NCBI RefSeq assembly: GCF_009696605.1
Contig: NZ_VULR01000011.1
Location: 1 to 64,000, forward strand
Reading direction: 5' to 3'
Length of the DNA stretch: 64,000 bases
From: Anaerosalibacter bizertensis
GTDB taxonomy: Bacteria; Bacillota; Clostridia; Tissierellales; Sporanaerobacteraceae
Translations under genes and position numbers: made by a program
The notes under the pieces: model-generated
The model's database searches: none
Seen by the model: only the letters and a program-made list of their open reading frames with translations
What the model was told of the DNA's origin: nothing
In this document: piece after piece, positions 16,768 to 24,398 of the stretch
Position numbering within the stretch: position 1 is the stretch's first letter
How the letters are laid out: the number at the start of each line of letters is the position of its first letter

Positions 16768-19700
16768 ATGTGTCAATTAAAAAGTTATAAATTATATGCA
16801 TTTACAAATGAGGATATAAAAGGTGACAAGATAGTAACAGATACATCTGCACAATTAAAAGCAAGAGAAGTAAGATTAACAGAAAATATCATGATTAAAG
16901 CGTTTAAGAGATATAAAAATGAAAAATTTAATGATAATGAAGTCGACACAGATTTAATTAAAGTTATGTTATCTAGTGATTTTGATACAGCGATGAAACA
17001 ATGCAAATCACTCAAATTAAAAAATAAAGAGTACGTTGCATGGTTTGCGACACCTAGTATGATGAAAAAAGAAGATAAAGACAGTAATAGTAAATGCGAG
17101 ATGTACTTCATCAATAAAAAATATGAAGATTTTGCCGCTGAATTTGAATATCTTATCAGTTTAGGTAAAATAGAAGATTATTACGGAACAGATCAGGTAA
17201 TTAACAAAGAATTATCCCGTATAGCACTTGCAACAAGTTCAAGTTATGAAACTAGTTTAATACCAAATATCGTGATATTACCAGAATGCTCACACAAAAT
17301 TATTTCTGATATTGTAACTATTGAGAATGATGAAGTAGTTACAAAGAAGGATTATGAGATAGAATCAACAATTTTTGATGGGTGTGGGGTAATGAACATG
17401 GAGTTTGCGGAGCAGATTAAGAAAGAATTAGGGGCTGAACATGATGTATCACTTGCAGGAATTAGAATGTACAATGGGTTAGCAGTCAAAGGACTTGTTA
17501 CATCTATAGACTTCAATAAATACTTCAATGAATTTTACACACATGACACAGATTACTTCAAGAAAGAAAACGGTAAATTCTACATCAAAGATATGTACGG
17601 GTACTGGCAATGTACAGAAGATGTGGACATGATACTAAATGAAAGTCAATGCAAATGGGCTAAAAACTTCGATAGTATGACAGAAATAGAAGAATTACTT
17701 AATAATGACGAGTTTAAAGGGTATAAAGACCTATTAAGCCACTTATACATAACAAAAATTAATAAAGCGGATGATGAAATAAAAGAATATACACGAAGCA
17801 ATTATCAATTATTAGCAAATTTAGCAATCACAGAGAAAGAAATTGATAAGTTATCTGCTGAAACAGAAAGAATATACCGAGAAATCCTTGCAGGTAATGA
17901 GGATATAATCCGTATTTTTTGGGGCGACATTATTGAAGAGATTGAGAACGCTAAAGATATGAGTATGAGTACAAAAGCACAAGAATTACTTACATTTAAT
18001 CCAGAATTTATCAAGTTAGGTTATGTAAAAAGGGCAATTGGTCGAGTTGTTACGAAAAAAATAGAAGAATTGTGTGCAGGAAAATTCTACATAAGAGGAG
18101 ATTATAAGACGCTGACTCAAGATCCTATTAGTTTTCTTGATTGGATTATGAATCGTACAGATAATACACTCACAAAATGCAAAAATGGACTTCAAGCAAA
18201 TAAATTCTATTGTAGCAGTATCCCTAAAGGCGAAATTAGAACAATATCAAGAAATCCACTTAACTCATTCTCAGAAATATTGAATGTAGAACATGATACA
18301 AATGACGTGATAGACAAGTACATATCACATTACAGCAAAGAAATATATGTATTTAATGCTTATGACCTTACACCTCATATCATGTCAGGTTGTGACTTTG
18401 ACCTCGATATAGCATTTGTAGTTGATGAAGAGATAATAAGAAATAGTGTTGTTGAGGATTTGCCTTTCGTGAACTTAGATGATGTAGAACAAGAAGAAAA
18501 TAAAGGATTAATGAAGTTTACCCCATATAATCGACTGTATGCGACTTTAAAGGCGTCAGGTAACCTGATAGGTAGTCTAGCATTAAGCGGTGCAGGAGTA
18601 AGTAATTATGCGACTAATGCGGGATATAAGATGTATGAGTATGAAGACACTACTATTGACTATGATTCATTATTAGAACGATATTTTAACAGTGATAAAG
18701 TGCCAGAAAAACATAAGAATTGGGACAAGTTTCAAGAATTAATGTCACACTTTACATATGTAGAAAATTATTATGATGAAGAAGAATTAAAAGAACAAAT
18801 TCGAGAAGGTTTATATTACTACCGAAAAGAAAGTTATCAACTACGAAATTTACAAATGATTGCAATAGATGCTCCAAAGACTCTTATTCTTCCAAAAATT
18901 CCTCAAGAATTAAGATTTAAAAGACCTCGTTATTTAAAATATATTAAAAAAAATTATCTGAACAATAAAAATACAAAGAATATTGCAAATGCACTAAATA
19001 TTCATGCGACTAGAATTGCACATGAGTTATTAAGAGATGACATAAAATTAATAAAATCAAGCGATAATAAGAGATTAATTAAGAAATATTTAGCGAATCC
19101 AGATTTTGCGGCAGAAAATAAACGAGAATATGAAGAATGTAAAGAAATAATAACTAAACTATACGAAAAATATAAAGAAAAGAAAATGATTAATAAGAAA
19201 TTTAATGATGCATTGATACAAATTTCAGATGAACAGAAGAAGAATAAGGTTAAGAAAGCAAGATTAAAGAAAATGCTGGAGATAGAAGCGGCAGTAATGC
19301 TTATTGCTGATAGGATCATAGAAAAGTATGACATAAAATTAATTAGTCACGCTTTAGCCATGCTAGAGTGTTCAGAATCGTTTATATTCAACTTTTTCTA
19401 TAGTACTGTTGCAACAGTATTAAAAGAAAAAAGTAAGCACTGTAATCGTGTATCATACATAGAAAGCGAAGATGGAGATATTAATTATTTACATAAGAGA
19501 TATAAGAAAGTTGTTATTAATAGTACTGACAATATAGAAGAATTGCATAGAGAGAATAGAGAAAAAACTAAAGAAAAATTAGCGAAATTAGACGATAGTT
19601 TTGAACATCAAGTAAGAGTATGTATTACTCACGATATAGATGAGATACCAAAAAAGGCAACAATTAAAACACAGATATATCGTAATGTAGTACAGCCTGT

Positions 19701-19842
19701 ATTGGACAATATTGGCTTTATATATCAAGAATATAATGCTATAGATGATTATAGAGAATTGACCGATTTTGAAGGTACGGAAGTTAATATTAGTGTTATA
19801 GATAAGAAGAATAATAACGCTACATTGGTATTGAGTGTTTAG
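16768..19842 (+). CDS. Single-chain RNA polymerase of the YonO / QDE-1 / RDR type (putative)
   Basis: 1,024 residues from ATG 16768 (AAGGGGG 10 bases upstream). Motifs of two-barrel polymerases occur in the expected order: 'FDGCGVMNMEFAEQI' (D204-G205) like the RDR 'SDGxGxxS..LA..I'; 'IRMYNGLAVKGLV' (R233, K241) like 'R.GG.KGV'; 'SRNPLNSFSEIL' (R495-N496-P497); and the metal-binding triad 'GCDFDLDIAFVVD' (D543, D545, D547) like RDR 'GSDLDGDxYFV'. Gly in the fourth position of DxDGD is replaced by Leu. In phage SPbeta the related YonO is a DNA-dependent polymerase for late genes; a similar job here is inference. The C-terminal third (about 660-1,020) is basic and helical and unfamiliar. The gene has its own promoter behind the 63-bp repeat array. 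Confidence 0.8.
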   Translation: MCQLKSYKLYAFTNEDIKGDKIVTDTSAQLKAREVRLTENIMIKAFKRYKNEKFNDNEVDTDLIKVMLSSDFDTAMKQCKSLKLKNKEYVAWFATPSMMKKEDKDSNSKCEMYFINKKYEDFAAEFEYLISLGKIEDYYGTDQVINKELSRIALATSSSYETSLIPNIVILPECSHKIISDIVTIENDEVVTKKDYEIESTIFDGCGVMNMEFAEQIKKELGAEHDVSLAGIRMYNGLAVKGLVTSIDFNKYFNEFYTHDTDYFKKENGKFYIKDMYGYWQCTEDVDMILNESQCKWAKNFDSMTEIEELLNNDEFKGYKDLLSHLYITKINKADDEIKEYTRSNYQLLANLAITEKEIDKLSAETERIYREILAGNEDIIRIFWGDIIEEIENAKDMSMSTKAQELLTFNPEFIKLGYVKRAIGRVVTKKIEELCAGKFYIRGDYKTLTQDPISFLDWIMNRTDNTLTKCKNGLQANKFYCSSIPKGEIRTISRNPLNSFSEILNVEHDTNDVIDKYISHYSKEIYVFNAYDLTPHIMSGCDFDLDIAFVVDEEIIRNSVVEDLPFVNLDDVEQEENKGLMKFTPYNRLYATLKASGNLIGSLALSGAGVSNYATNAGYKMYEYEDTTIDYDSLLERYFNSDKVPEKHKNWDKFQELMSHFTYVENYYDEEELKEQIREGLYYYRKESYQLRNLQMIAIDAPKTLILPKIPQELRFKRPRYLKYIKKNYLNNKNTKNIANALNIHATRIAHELLRDDIKLIKSSDNKRLIKKYLANPDFAAENKREYEECKEIITKLYEKYKEKKMINKKFNDALIQISDEQKKNKVKKARLKKMLEIEAAVMLIADRIIEKYDIKLISHALAMLECSESFIFNFFYSTVATVLKEKSKHCNRVSYIESEDGDINYLHKRYKKVVINSTDNIEELHRENREKTKEKLAKLDDSFEHQVRVCITHDIDEIPKKATIKTQIYRNVVQPVLDNIGFIYQEYNAIDDYRELTDFEGTEVNISVIDKKNNNATLVLSV

Positions 19843-19848
19843 TATATT

Positions 19849-19868
19849 GGCGTGCTAAGCCGCACGCC
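19849..19868 (+). terminator. Hairpin after the polymerase gene
   Basis: Perfect GGCGTGC/GCACGCC stem (19849-19855 with 19862-19868) and no T run. A second hairpin-like pair GAG...CTC follows, then the CAAAATATATAAGGGGG element. It may be a pause or processing site rather than a terminator. Confidence 0.5.
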
Positions 19869-19923
19869 TACTGTGGTGAGAGATAGGATATTACACTCTC
19901 AAAATATATAAGGGGGAATTTTA

Positions 19924-20199
19924 ATGGACAATAAAGAAATTAAATTTGATGATGAGTTATTAATAGAATTAGAAGAAGATGAGATAGTTTCAATTGATTT
20001 TACTCTGGATGAGGTTGACAGTTTAATTGAAGAACTGTTAAAAATTGAGAAATTATTAAAGAATGGAACAAAATACATAAAAGAAAAATATGAAGATACA
20101 GAAGATGGAGATTTCTATATTAGACTACACAAAAACAGAATTGAATTAATAGAAGATACAATTGTAAAGTTTATGAAAGAAAGTCAATCATGGGGATAA
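19924..20199 (+). CDS. Small acidic phage protein, 91 residues
   Basis: 91 residues, strongly acidic in the first half ('LIELEEDEIVSIDFTLDEVD'), then an amphipathic helix ('IEELLKIEKLLKNG') and 'YIRLHKNRIELIEDTIVKFM'. No recognised family. It lies 81 bases after the polymerase gene and is preceded by the AAAATATATAAGGGGG element, whose AAGGGGG is its ribosome-binding site. Being downstream of the polymerase it could be a partner, but nothing in the sequence shows this. Confidence 0.75.
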   Translation: MDNKEIKFDDELLIELEEDEIVSIDFTLDEVDSLIEELLKIEKLLKNGTKYIKEKYEDTEDGDFYIRLHKNRIELIEDTIVKFMKESQSWG

Positions 20200-20279
20200 T
20201 AATTAAATAGATATTTACATGGTTGGGTGTATGATATAAGTAATACACCTAACCCAAAATATATAAGGGGGACGATAGC

Positions 20280-20459
20280 ATGGATAAAGTTTATATATAC
20301 AACTTAAAACAAGCATTCTATTACATACAGCAAGGATTGTTACCAATTGCGATAAATAAACATAACAAAACAGGAAAAATATTCTTTGTATTTGATAAAG
20401 AAAAATCGAGTGATTTATACGGCGAATGGTTAAATGATGCAGAAATTAAAACAATATAA
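20280..20459 (+). CDS. DUF5659-like small protein, 59 residues
   Basis: 59 residues beginning MDKVYIYNLKQAFYYIQQG and containing 'KTGKIFFVFDKEK'. The pattern (aromatic start, helix, then 'k.vfvF.d.e.s.....W') matches small DUF5659-like phage proteins. Two relatives lie at 20830 and 23110. Preceded by the same CAAAATATATAAGGGGG element as the gene before and by a GGTTGGGTGTAT/ATACACCTAACC hairpin. Function unknown. Confidence 0.7.
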   Translation: MDKVYIYNLKQAFYYIQQGLLPIAINKHNKTGKIFFVFDKEKSSDLYGEWLNDAEIKTI

Positions 20460-20829
20460 AAGACGATTACAGTTTTGTCAGTTGTAGGTGACAAAATCGT
20501 ATTCGAGTCGATTACAGTTTTGTCAGTCCTAACTGACAATTCTGAGGAAGTCGATTACACTTCTGTCAGTTGGAGGTGACAAAACTGTATTGTATAATTA
20601 ATACTATAATATAATATTACTATAATATATAACGAGTAACTATCAATAGTCGAAATGTCTATACGACATTTGCGATTGTGAGAGAATTTTTTGTTCAATA
20701 TTTATATTTATTTTTCTGTTTTCTATCTAGTAGCAAAGGGGTAAACCCCTTTACAAATCCCCACTTTTTCAACATGAATGTTTGTTTGTGAGGGGAAAAT
20801 ATTAATTATTAAATTTTTGGAGGATGATA
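20460..20829. promoter_or_regulatory. Non-coding region: three TGTCA-N8-TGACA dyads and a structured leader
   Basis: Three imperfect repeats each contain TGTCA-N8-TGACA, at 20476-20493, 20521-20538 and 20564-20581, spaced 45 and 43 bp apart. The first extends to TTTTGTCA/TGACAAAA and the second to TTGTCAGT/ACTGACAA. They look like operators for a dimeric protein bound on one face of the helix. The right part (20735-20795) holds an AAAGGGG/CCCCTTT hairpin followed by a CCCC...GGGG pair just before the next gene, repeated in form at 21277-21339. No open frame is present. Confidence 0.6.
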
Positions 20830-21012
20830 ATGATGGATAAGGATATAGTTATTTTTAGTGCAAGAGTAGCAAAAGATTTAATTAGAAACAATTTTCATGT
20901 AATAGATATACAACAAAATAAACAATGTAAATTAAAAACTGTATTTTATTTTAAAGATACAGAAAAAACAAGAAACTATCTTGAGCGTAAGCATAATATT
21001 AAGATAAAATAA
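20830..21012 (+). CDS. DUF5659-like small protein, 60 residues
   Basis: 60 residues with 'IFSARVAKDLIRNNFHVIDI', then 'KTVFYFKDTEKTRNYLE', the typical DUF5659 pattern (N-terminal helix, 'VFYFxDTE' strand). GGAGG lies 6 bases before ATG 20830; 20824 and 20833 are also in-frame ATGs. Paralogous in pattern to the genes at 20280 and 23110. Role unknown; such proteins are common in Firmicute phages. Confidence 0.75.
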   Translation: MMDKDIVIFSARVAKDLIRNNFHVIDIQQNKQCKLKTVFYFKDTEKTRNYLERKHNIKIK

Positions 21013-21373
21013 TATTTATTTGACTATGATAAGTATAGTAAAATTATGTACTTAAATAAACCACTTAATTATATTACATATAATAAATATAGACCGACTA
21101 TGATAAGTATAGTAAAATTATGTACTTAAATATAGTCGACTATATTTAAGTATAGTAAAATTATGTACTTTCAATAGTATAGTAATAGATACTAATAAAT
21201 AATAGATACTAAGTAATATACACACTCTTTCGAGATGTGTTTGTTAATAATATTTTTTATACATAGATAACTATAAGTAAGGGGAAACCCCTTACCAACC
21301 CCCACTCTTACATCATACAAATTTTGTTTGTTATGGGGGAATTTAAACAACAAATAAACAGGAGGTAATATTT
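21013..21373. promoter_or_regulatory. Non-coding region: triple 23-bp repeat, 30-bp palindrome, structured leader
   Basis: AAGTATAGTAAAATTATGTA (plus CTT) occurs three times, inside 21022-21058, 21096-21132 and 21138-21170. The first two copies share 37 bp including a GACTATGAT prefix. Between copies two and three lies a perfect 30-bp palindrome (21123-21152) centred on a GTC|GAC site. Further right, an 8-bp hairpin GTAAGGGG/CCCCTTAC (21277-21295) is followed by CCCCCA/TGGGGG (21299-21304 with 21334-21339), the same arrangement as before the preceding gene. Likely a regulatory or replication-origin region. Confidence 0.65.
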
Positions 21374-22846
21374 ATGTTTGCTATTGTTAATAATATTTTT
21401 AGACATGATTTAGAGCAATATGATAAAAAATTTACAGAGAATCATTTGTTAGTGTTAGTGTATATGCAAAAGTTTAAAAATTATAATGAAGAAATAAATT
21501 TTACATTTGGATGGTTATTTGATGATTTAGAAATTAATTCTTATAAATTGCAAAAAGATTTAATTAATTGTTTTGATGATTTAGTAGAATTAAACTTAAT
21601 AACTCTTATAAAAAATGTTAATAAGATTAATAAAAATACTAGATTGCAAGTCAAGTTATCAATTTATAATGATAGATTTACACAAATACAAATAAATGAA
21701 ATTGATAAAATATTGAATCTTGATGAGGACATAAGGACTAAAAAAACAATGTTATTTTTATATACAGATATTGCTAGTTGGATTGATTCAAAAGGTTACT
21801 GTTATGTTCCTTATGAGTATATGAAAAAAGATCTAAATACTACAAGTGATAATAGAATTAGTGATGCTTTGCAAAAATTAAAAGATAATAAATTAATTGA
21901 TTATGACCGAATAGGACAAGTTTTAATCGATGGAAAAATACAAGAAGGAAACAGTATATATGTATTATGTTGTCAAGAAAAATATAAAGATATATTACAA
22001 CGTGGTTTAAATAATAGAAGGCGACAATTAGAAGAAGGTAAGGCAAAAATATATCGTAGTAAAAACGGTCAATTAAAACGGAAATTGATGGGACTAATTA
22101 ATCATCGTAGAGCAAAATATCATGACAATACAATTACAAATAAAGAGTTCAAAGAACTAGAAAAATATGAGAGAGAATATTTTAAATTAATTAAAGATAA
22201 TAAAAATTTACTTGAAGAGAAAAAAGATGATTTTATAACCATTGAAATTGTTGAAGATAGTGAGATTGAAAATGAAGTAGTCGACGAAGTATCGACTACT
22301 GAAGATGATAATAAAAATAATACTGATTGGGATGAAGAAGTCAGTATTAACGATATGATTAATGATTTGTTTGGTGTTGATGAAGATGAAAGTATTGAGA
22401 TTACTGAAAATTATATTGAAAAAGAAGATTCAATTTGTGATGATGATGTTGTTGTTGTTGAAGAGAATGAATCAGATGAAGAAATTATTAAGCATGAAAT
22501 AGATAATTTTAGAAGTTTTTATAAACATATTAGTGAAGAAGCGTGTGAGAAGTTGTTTAATGAAGATGAAGAAATAGTACATATATTGAATAGTTCAGAA
22601 TTTACAGATGCGACAATAGAAAGTAAGCACGAGCAATGTCAAAATATGTTAGTTAATTCTCTTAATCAATTGCAACAAATACAAAGCAAATTAGATATGC
22701 AAGAAGAAATAGAAAAATATAATGATATGTTTGTTGACGTTGTTGTTGAAGAAGATGTAAGTGAAGTAGATAGTAGAGAGCAACAGTATTACGATATGAT
22801 GTCATGCGACGTTGAACTTGATGATATAGACGAATTATTCGCTTAG
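21374..22846 (+). CDS. Winged-helix protein with acidic tail, candidate replication initiator
   Basis: 490 residues. The first about 210 read as two winged-helix-like units: 'NHLLVLVYMQKFKNYNEEI...DLINCFDDLVELNLITLI' (about 23-78) and 'IASWIDSKGYCYVPYEYMKKDLN...ISDALQKLKDNKLIDYDRIG' (about 134-180). This resembles Firmicute plasmid and phage replication initiators. A basic linker follows (about 210-290), then a very acidic, low-complexity tail (about 290-400) and a helical end. GGAGG lies 7 bases before the ATG. It stands behind the repeat-rich region at 21013-21373, which could be its target. The initiator role is inference. Confidence 0.55.
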   Translation: MFAIVNNIFRHDLEQYDKKFTENHLLVLVYMQKFKNYNEEINFTFGWLFDDLEINSYKLQKDLINCFDDLVELNLITLIKNVNKINKNTRLQVKLSIYNDRFTQIQINEIDKILNLDEDIRTKKTMLFLYTDIASWIDSKGYCYVPYEYMKKDLNTTSDNRISDALQKLKDNKLIDYDRIGQVLIDGKIQEGNSIYVLCCQEKYKDILQRGLNNRRRQLEEGKAKIYRSKNGQLKRKLMGLINHRRAKYHDNTITNKEFKELEKYEREYFKLIKDNKNLLEEKKDDFITIEIVEDSEIENEVVDEVSTTEDDNKNNTDWDEEVSINDMINDLFGVDEDESIEITENYIEKEDSICDDDVVVVEENESDEEIIKHEIDNFRSFYKHISEEACEKLFNEDEEIVHILNSSEFTDATIESKHEQCQNMLVNSLNQLQQIQSKLDMQEEIEKYNDMFVDVVVEEDVSEVDSREQQYYDMMSCDVELDDIDELFA

Positions 22847-22877
22847 TATATTTTCAACTCGGGTTGAAGTAATAGAG

Positions 22878-22908
22878 GGCTAGATATATTTTGTGTCTAG
22901 TCCTTTTT
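22878..22908 (+). terminator. Terminator after the winged-helix gene
   Basis: GGCTAGA/TCTAGTCC stem with T5. Confidence 0.65.
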
Positions 22909-22934
22909 AGCGTGTCTAATAAAAAGGAGGAATG

Positions 22935-23108
22935 ATGAAGATGGACAAGTATCTAGAACAAATTAACATTAATTGTACAGAAAGAATCAAGGAAATGGAG
23001 AAAATGGCTAAAAAAATGAAGGAATATAAGAGAAAAGAAGAAACAAAACAGATAATAAGAGATTGTCAAAATAGAAGTATGTTACTAAGACAGATGAGGA
23101 GGGGATAG
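22935..23108 (+). CDS. Small phage protein, 57 residues
   Basis: 57 residues, very Lys/Met-rich, a single predicted long helix ('ERIKEMEKMAKKMKEYKRK'). AAGGAGG lies 4 bases before ATG 22935 and 10 bases before the alternative ATG 22941. Its end contains the ribosome-binding site (GAGGAGGGG) of the next gene, one base downstream. No family recognised. Confidence 0.6.
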   Translation: MKMDKYLEQININCTERIKEMEKMAKKMKEYKRKEETKQIIRDCQNRSMLLRQMRRG

Positions 23109-23109
23109 A

Positions 23110-23343
23110 ATGAATAAGGAAGAAAATAGAATATATAGTATCAATAAAGCGGTTTGGTTAATCAGTCAAGGTGCTAAATACACTATACATAAAGATGAGG
23201 AAAGAAAGGATATAGTATATTTTGTATTTCCTCATCAGGATTTGAGTAAAGAAATAAAGGAATACTATGATAATAAAGATTTACAAGACTTTATTAAGTG
23301 TTTTAGGGAAATTAAAAAGGAAATGCACAATCACATGGGCTAG
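23110..23343 (+). CDS. DUF5659-like small protein, 77 residues
   Basis: 77 residues with 'RIYSINKAVWLISQGAKYTI', then 'DIVYFVFPHQDLSKEIKEYY', the same fold pattern as the products at 20280 and 20830. Overlaps the preceding gene's ribosome-binding arrangement and is followed by its own terminator (23337-23362). Function unknown. Confidence 0.7.
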   Translation: MNKEENRIYSINKAVWLISQGAKYTIHKDEERKDIVYFVFPHQDLSKEIKEYYDNKDLQDFIKCFREIKKEMHNHMG

Positions 23344-23362
23344 TTAGTACTAGTCTTTTTTA
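23337..23362 (+). terminator. Rho-independent terminator
   Basis: GGCTAGT/ACTAGTC stem with TAGT loop and T6, overlapping the stop codon of the 77-residue protein. Confidence 0.8.
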
Positions 23363-23387
23363 ATGCAAAAAATTAAAGGGGGAAGTT

Positions 23388-24290
23388 ATGATGAGTAGGG
23401 AAAAATTTGAGAAAATAATAGAGGGAAAAGAATATAGTGTTATGCAAGATGATATAGATAGTTATTTATCTTCAGCACTATTACAGAAGTATAGAGGTAT
23501 CAGGAATGTGGGAATATATGATTTTAGTAAATTAATGTTAGATAAGCATACATACATAAATAATAAAAATAAGATTGTCGGTGTTGATGTAGATTTTGCG
23601 AATTATATTAATATACCTTCAGTGTCTAATCACGTGTTAAAGGTCAGAGAAGGTCAAGAAGTTAATAGTTTAAGTGTAAATAACCACATTACATACAATT
23701 ATTACGATAAGAGTTTGTTTAGCACGACATTATATCTATATTATTTGCTTGCTATACCTTTACCAAAATCGGAATTAGGAAAAATGATATTATTGGCGAT
23801 AGATAGTACATATTTGAGTTGGTATAAGTATACTAGTCCTTATAACTTGGCGATAAATGAATTAAGTTATTATACAATACAAAATAGGAAAACGTTAACA
23901 GGATATTTAGAGCAATATGGTATGACAGAAATGATTGATGTGTTGAATAGACGTACAGAAAAAGACTTTCAGAAGTTGCAAAATATATTAGGTATTAAGA
24001 GACAAATAGAAGTAATAGAGATGTTACCTGGTTGGTGTCACTTTGTAGATGAGAAGAAACTTTATCAAAGTGGAAAATGGGACAAGGTATTGGAGATACT
24101 GGGGCTTGATAGAGTTGAGTTTGTACCCGTATATGACAAAGTAGTATATGCAGAAGCAAAGCAGTGTAGTACAAACTTTTTCAAAGAGAATAGGCTGAAT
24201 GACAGTCGATTGTTGAGTTATGCGAGGACAGGCAAGGATAAAGTAAAGTATTCATTGATATGTGATGATGTTGATGAGGAAATAGCATAA
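23388..24290 (+). CDS. Phage protein of unknown function, weakly DHH-phosphoesterase-like
   Basis: 300 residues. 'MQDDIDSYLSSALLQKYRG' (about 19-37) resembles motif I of DHH/RecJ phosphoesterases (D-x-D-x-x-x-S-x-x-L). 'KIVGVDVDFANY' (about 62-73) resembles the following strand with an acidic pair. 'LAIDSTYLSWYKYTSP' (about 145-160) could match the 'gD-T' motif. A clean DHH triplet is absent, so the match may be chance. AAAGGGGGAAG ribosome-binding site. It lies just upstream of the Rha-RusA gene, which would fit a nucleic-acid enzyme. Confidence 0.45.
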   Translation: MMSREKFEKIIEGKEYSVMQDDIDSYLSSALLQKYRGIRNVGIYDFSKLMLDKHTYINNKNKIVGVDVDFANYINIPSVSNHVLKVREGQEVNSLSVNNHITYNYYDKSLFSTTLYLYYLLAIPLPKSELGKMILLAIDSTYLSWYKYTSPYNLAINELSYYTIQNRKTLTGYLEQYGMTEMIDVLNRRTEKDFQKLQNILGIKRQIEVIEMLPGWCHFVDEKKLYQSGKWDKVLEILGLDRVEFVPVYDKVVYAEAKQCSTNFFKENRLNDSRLLSYARTGKDKVKYSLICDDVDEEIA

Positions 24291-24311
24291 TAGATATTAT
24301 CATAAATGATA

Positions 24312-24371
24312 GTAAGGTGGATTGGAATAGCGTGTCGTGATGATACCCTCCATGCAATCCTCCTTTTTTTT
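24312..24371 (+). terminator. Terminator in the 24.3-kb gap
   Basis: AAGGTGGATTG pairs with CAATCCTCCTT (one mismatch) around a loop of about 35 bases, with T8 at the end. Confidence 0.65.
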
Positions 24372-24398
24372 ATTAATAAATTAGGAGGTTATAGTTTT

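Noticed and set aside
24306-24398. Upstream extension of the Rha-RusA gene
   Set aside because: It crosses a terminator hairpin with T8, and TTAGGAGG precedes ATG 24399.
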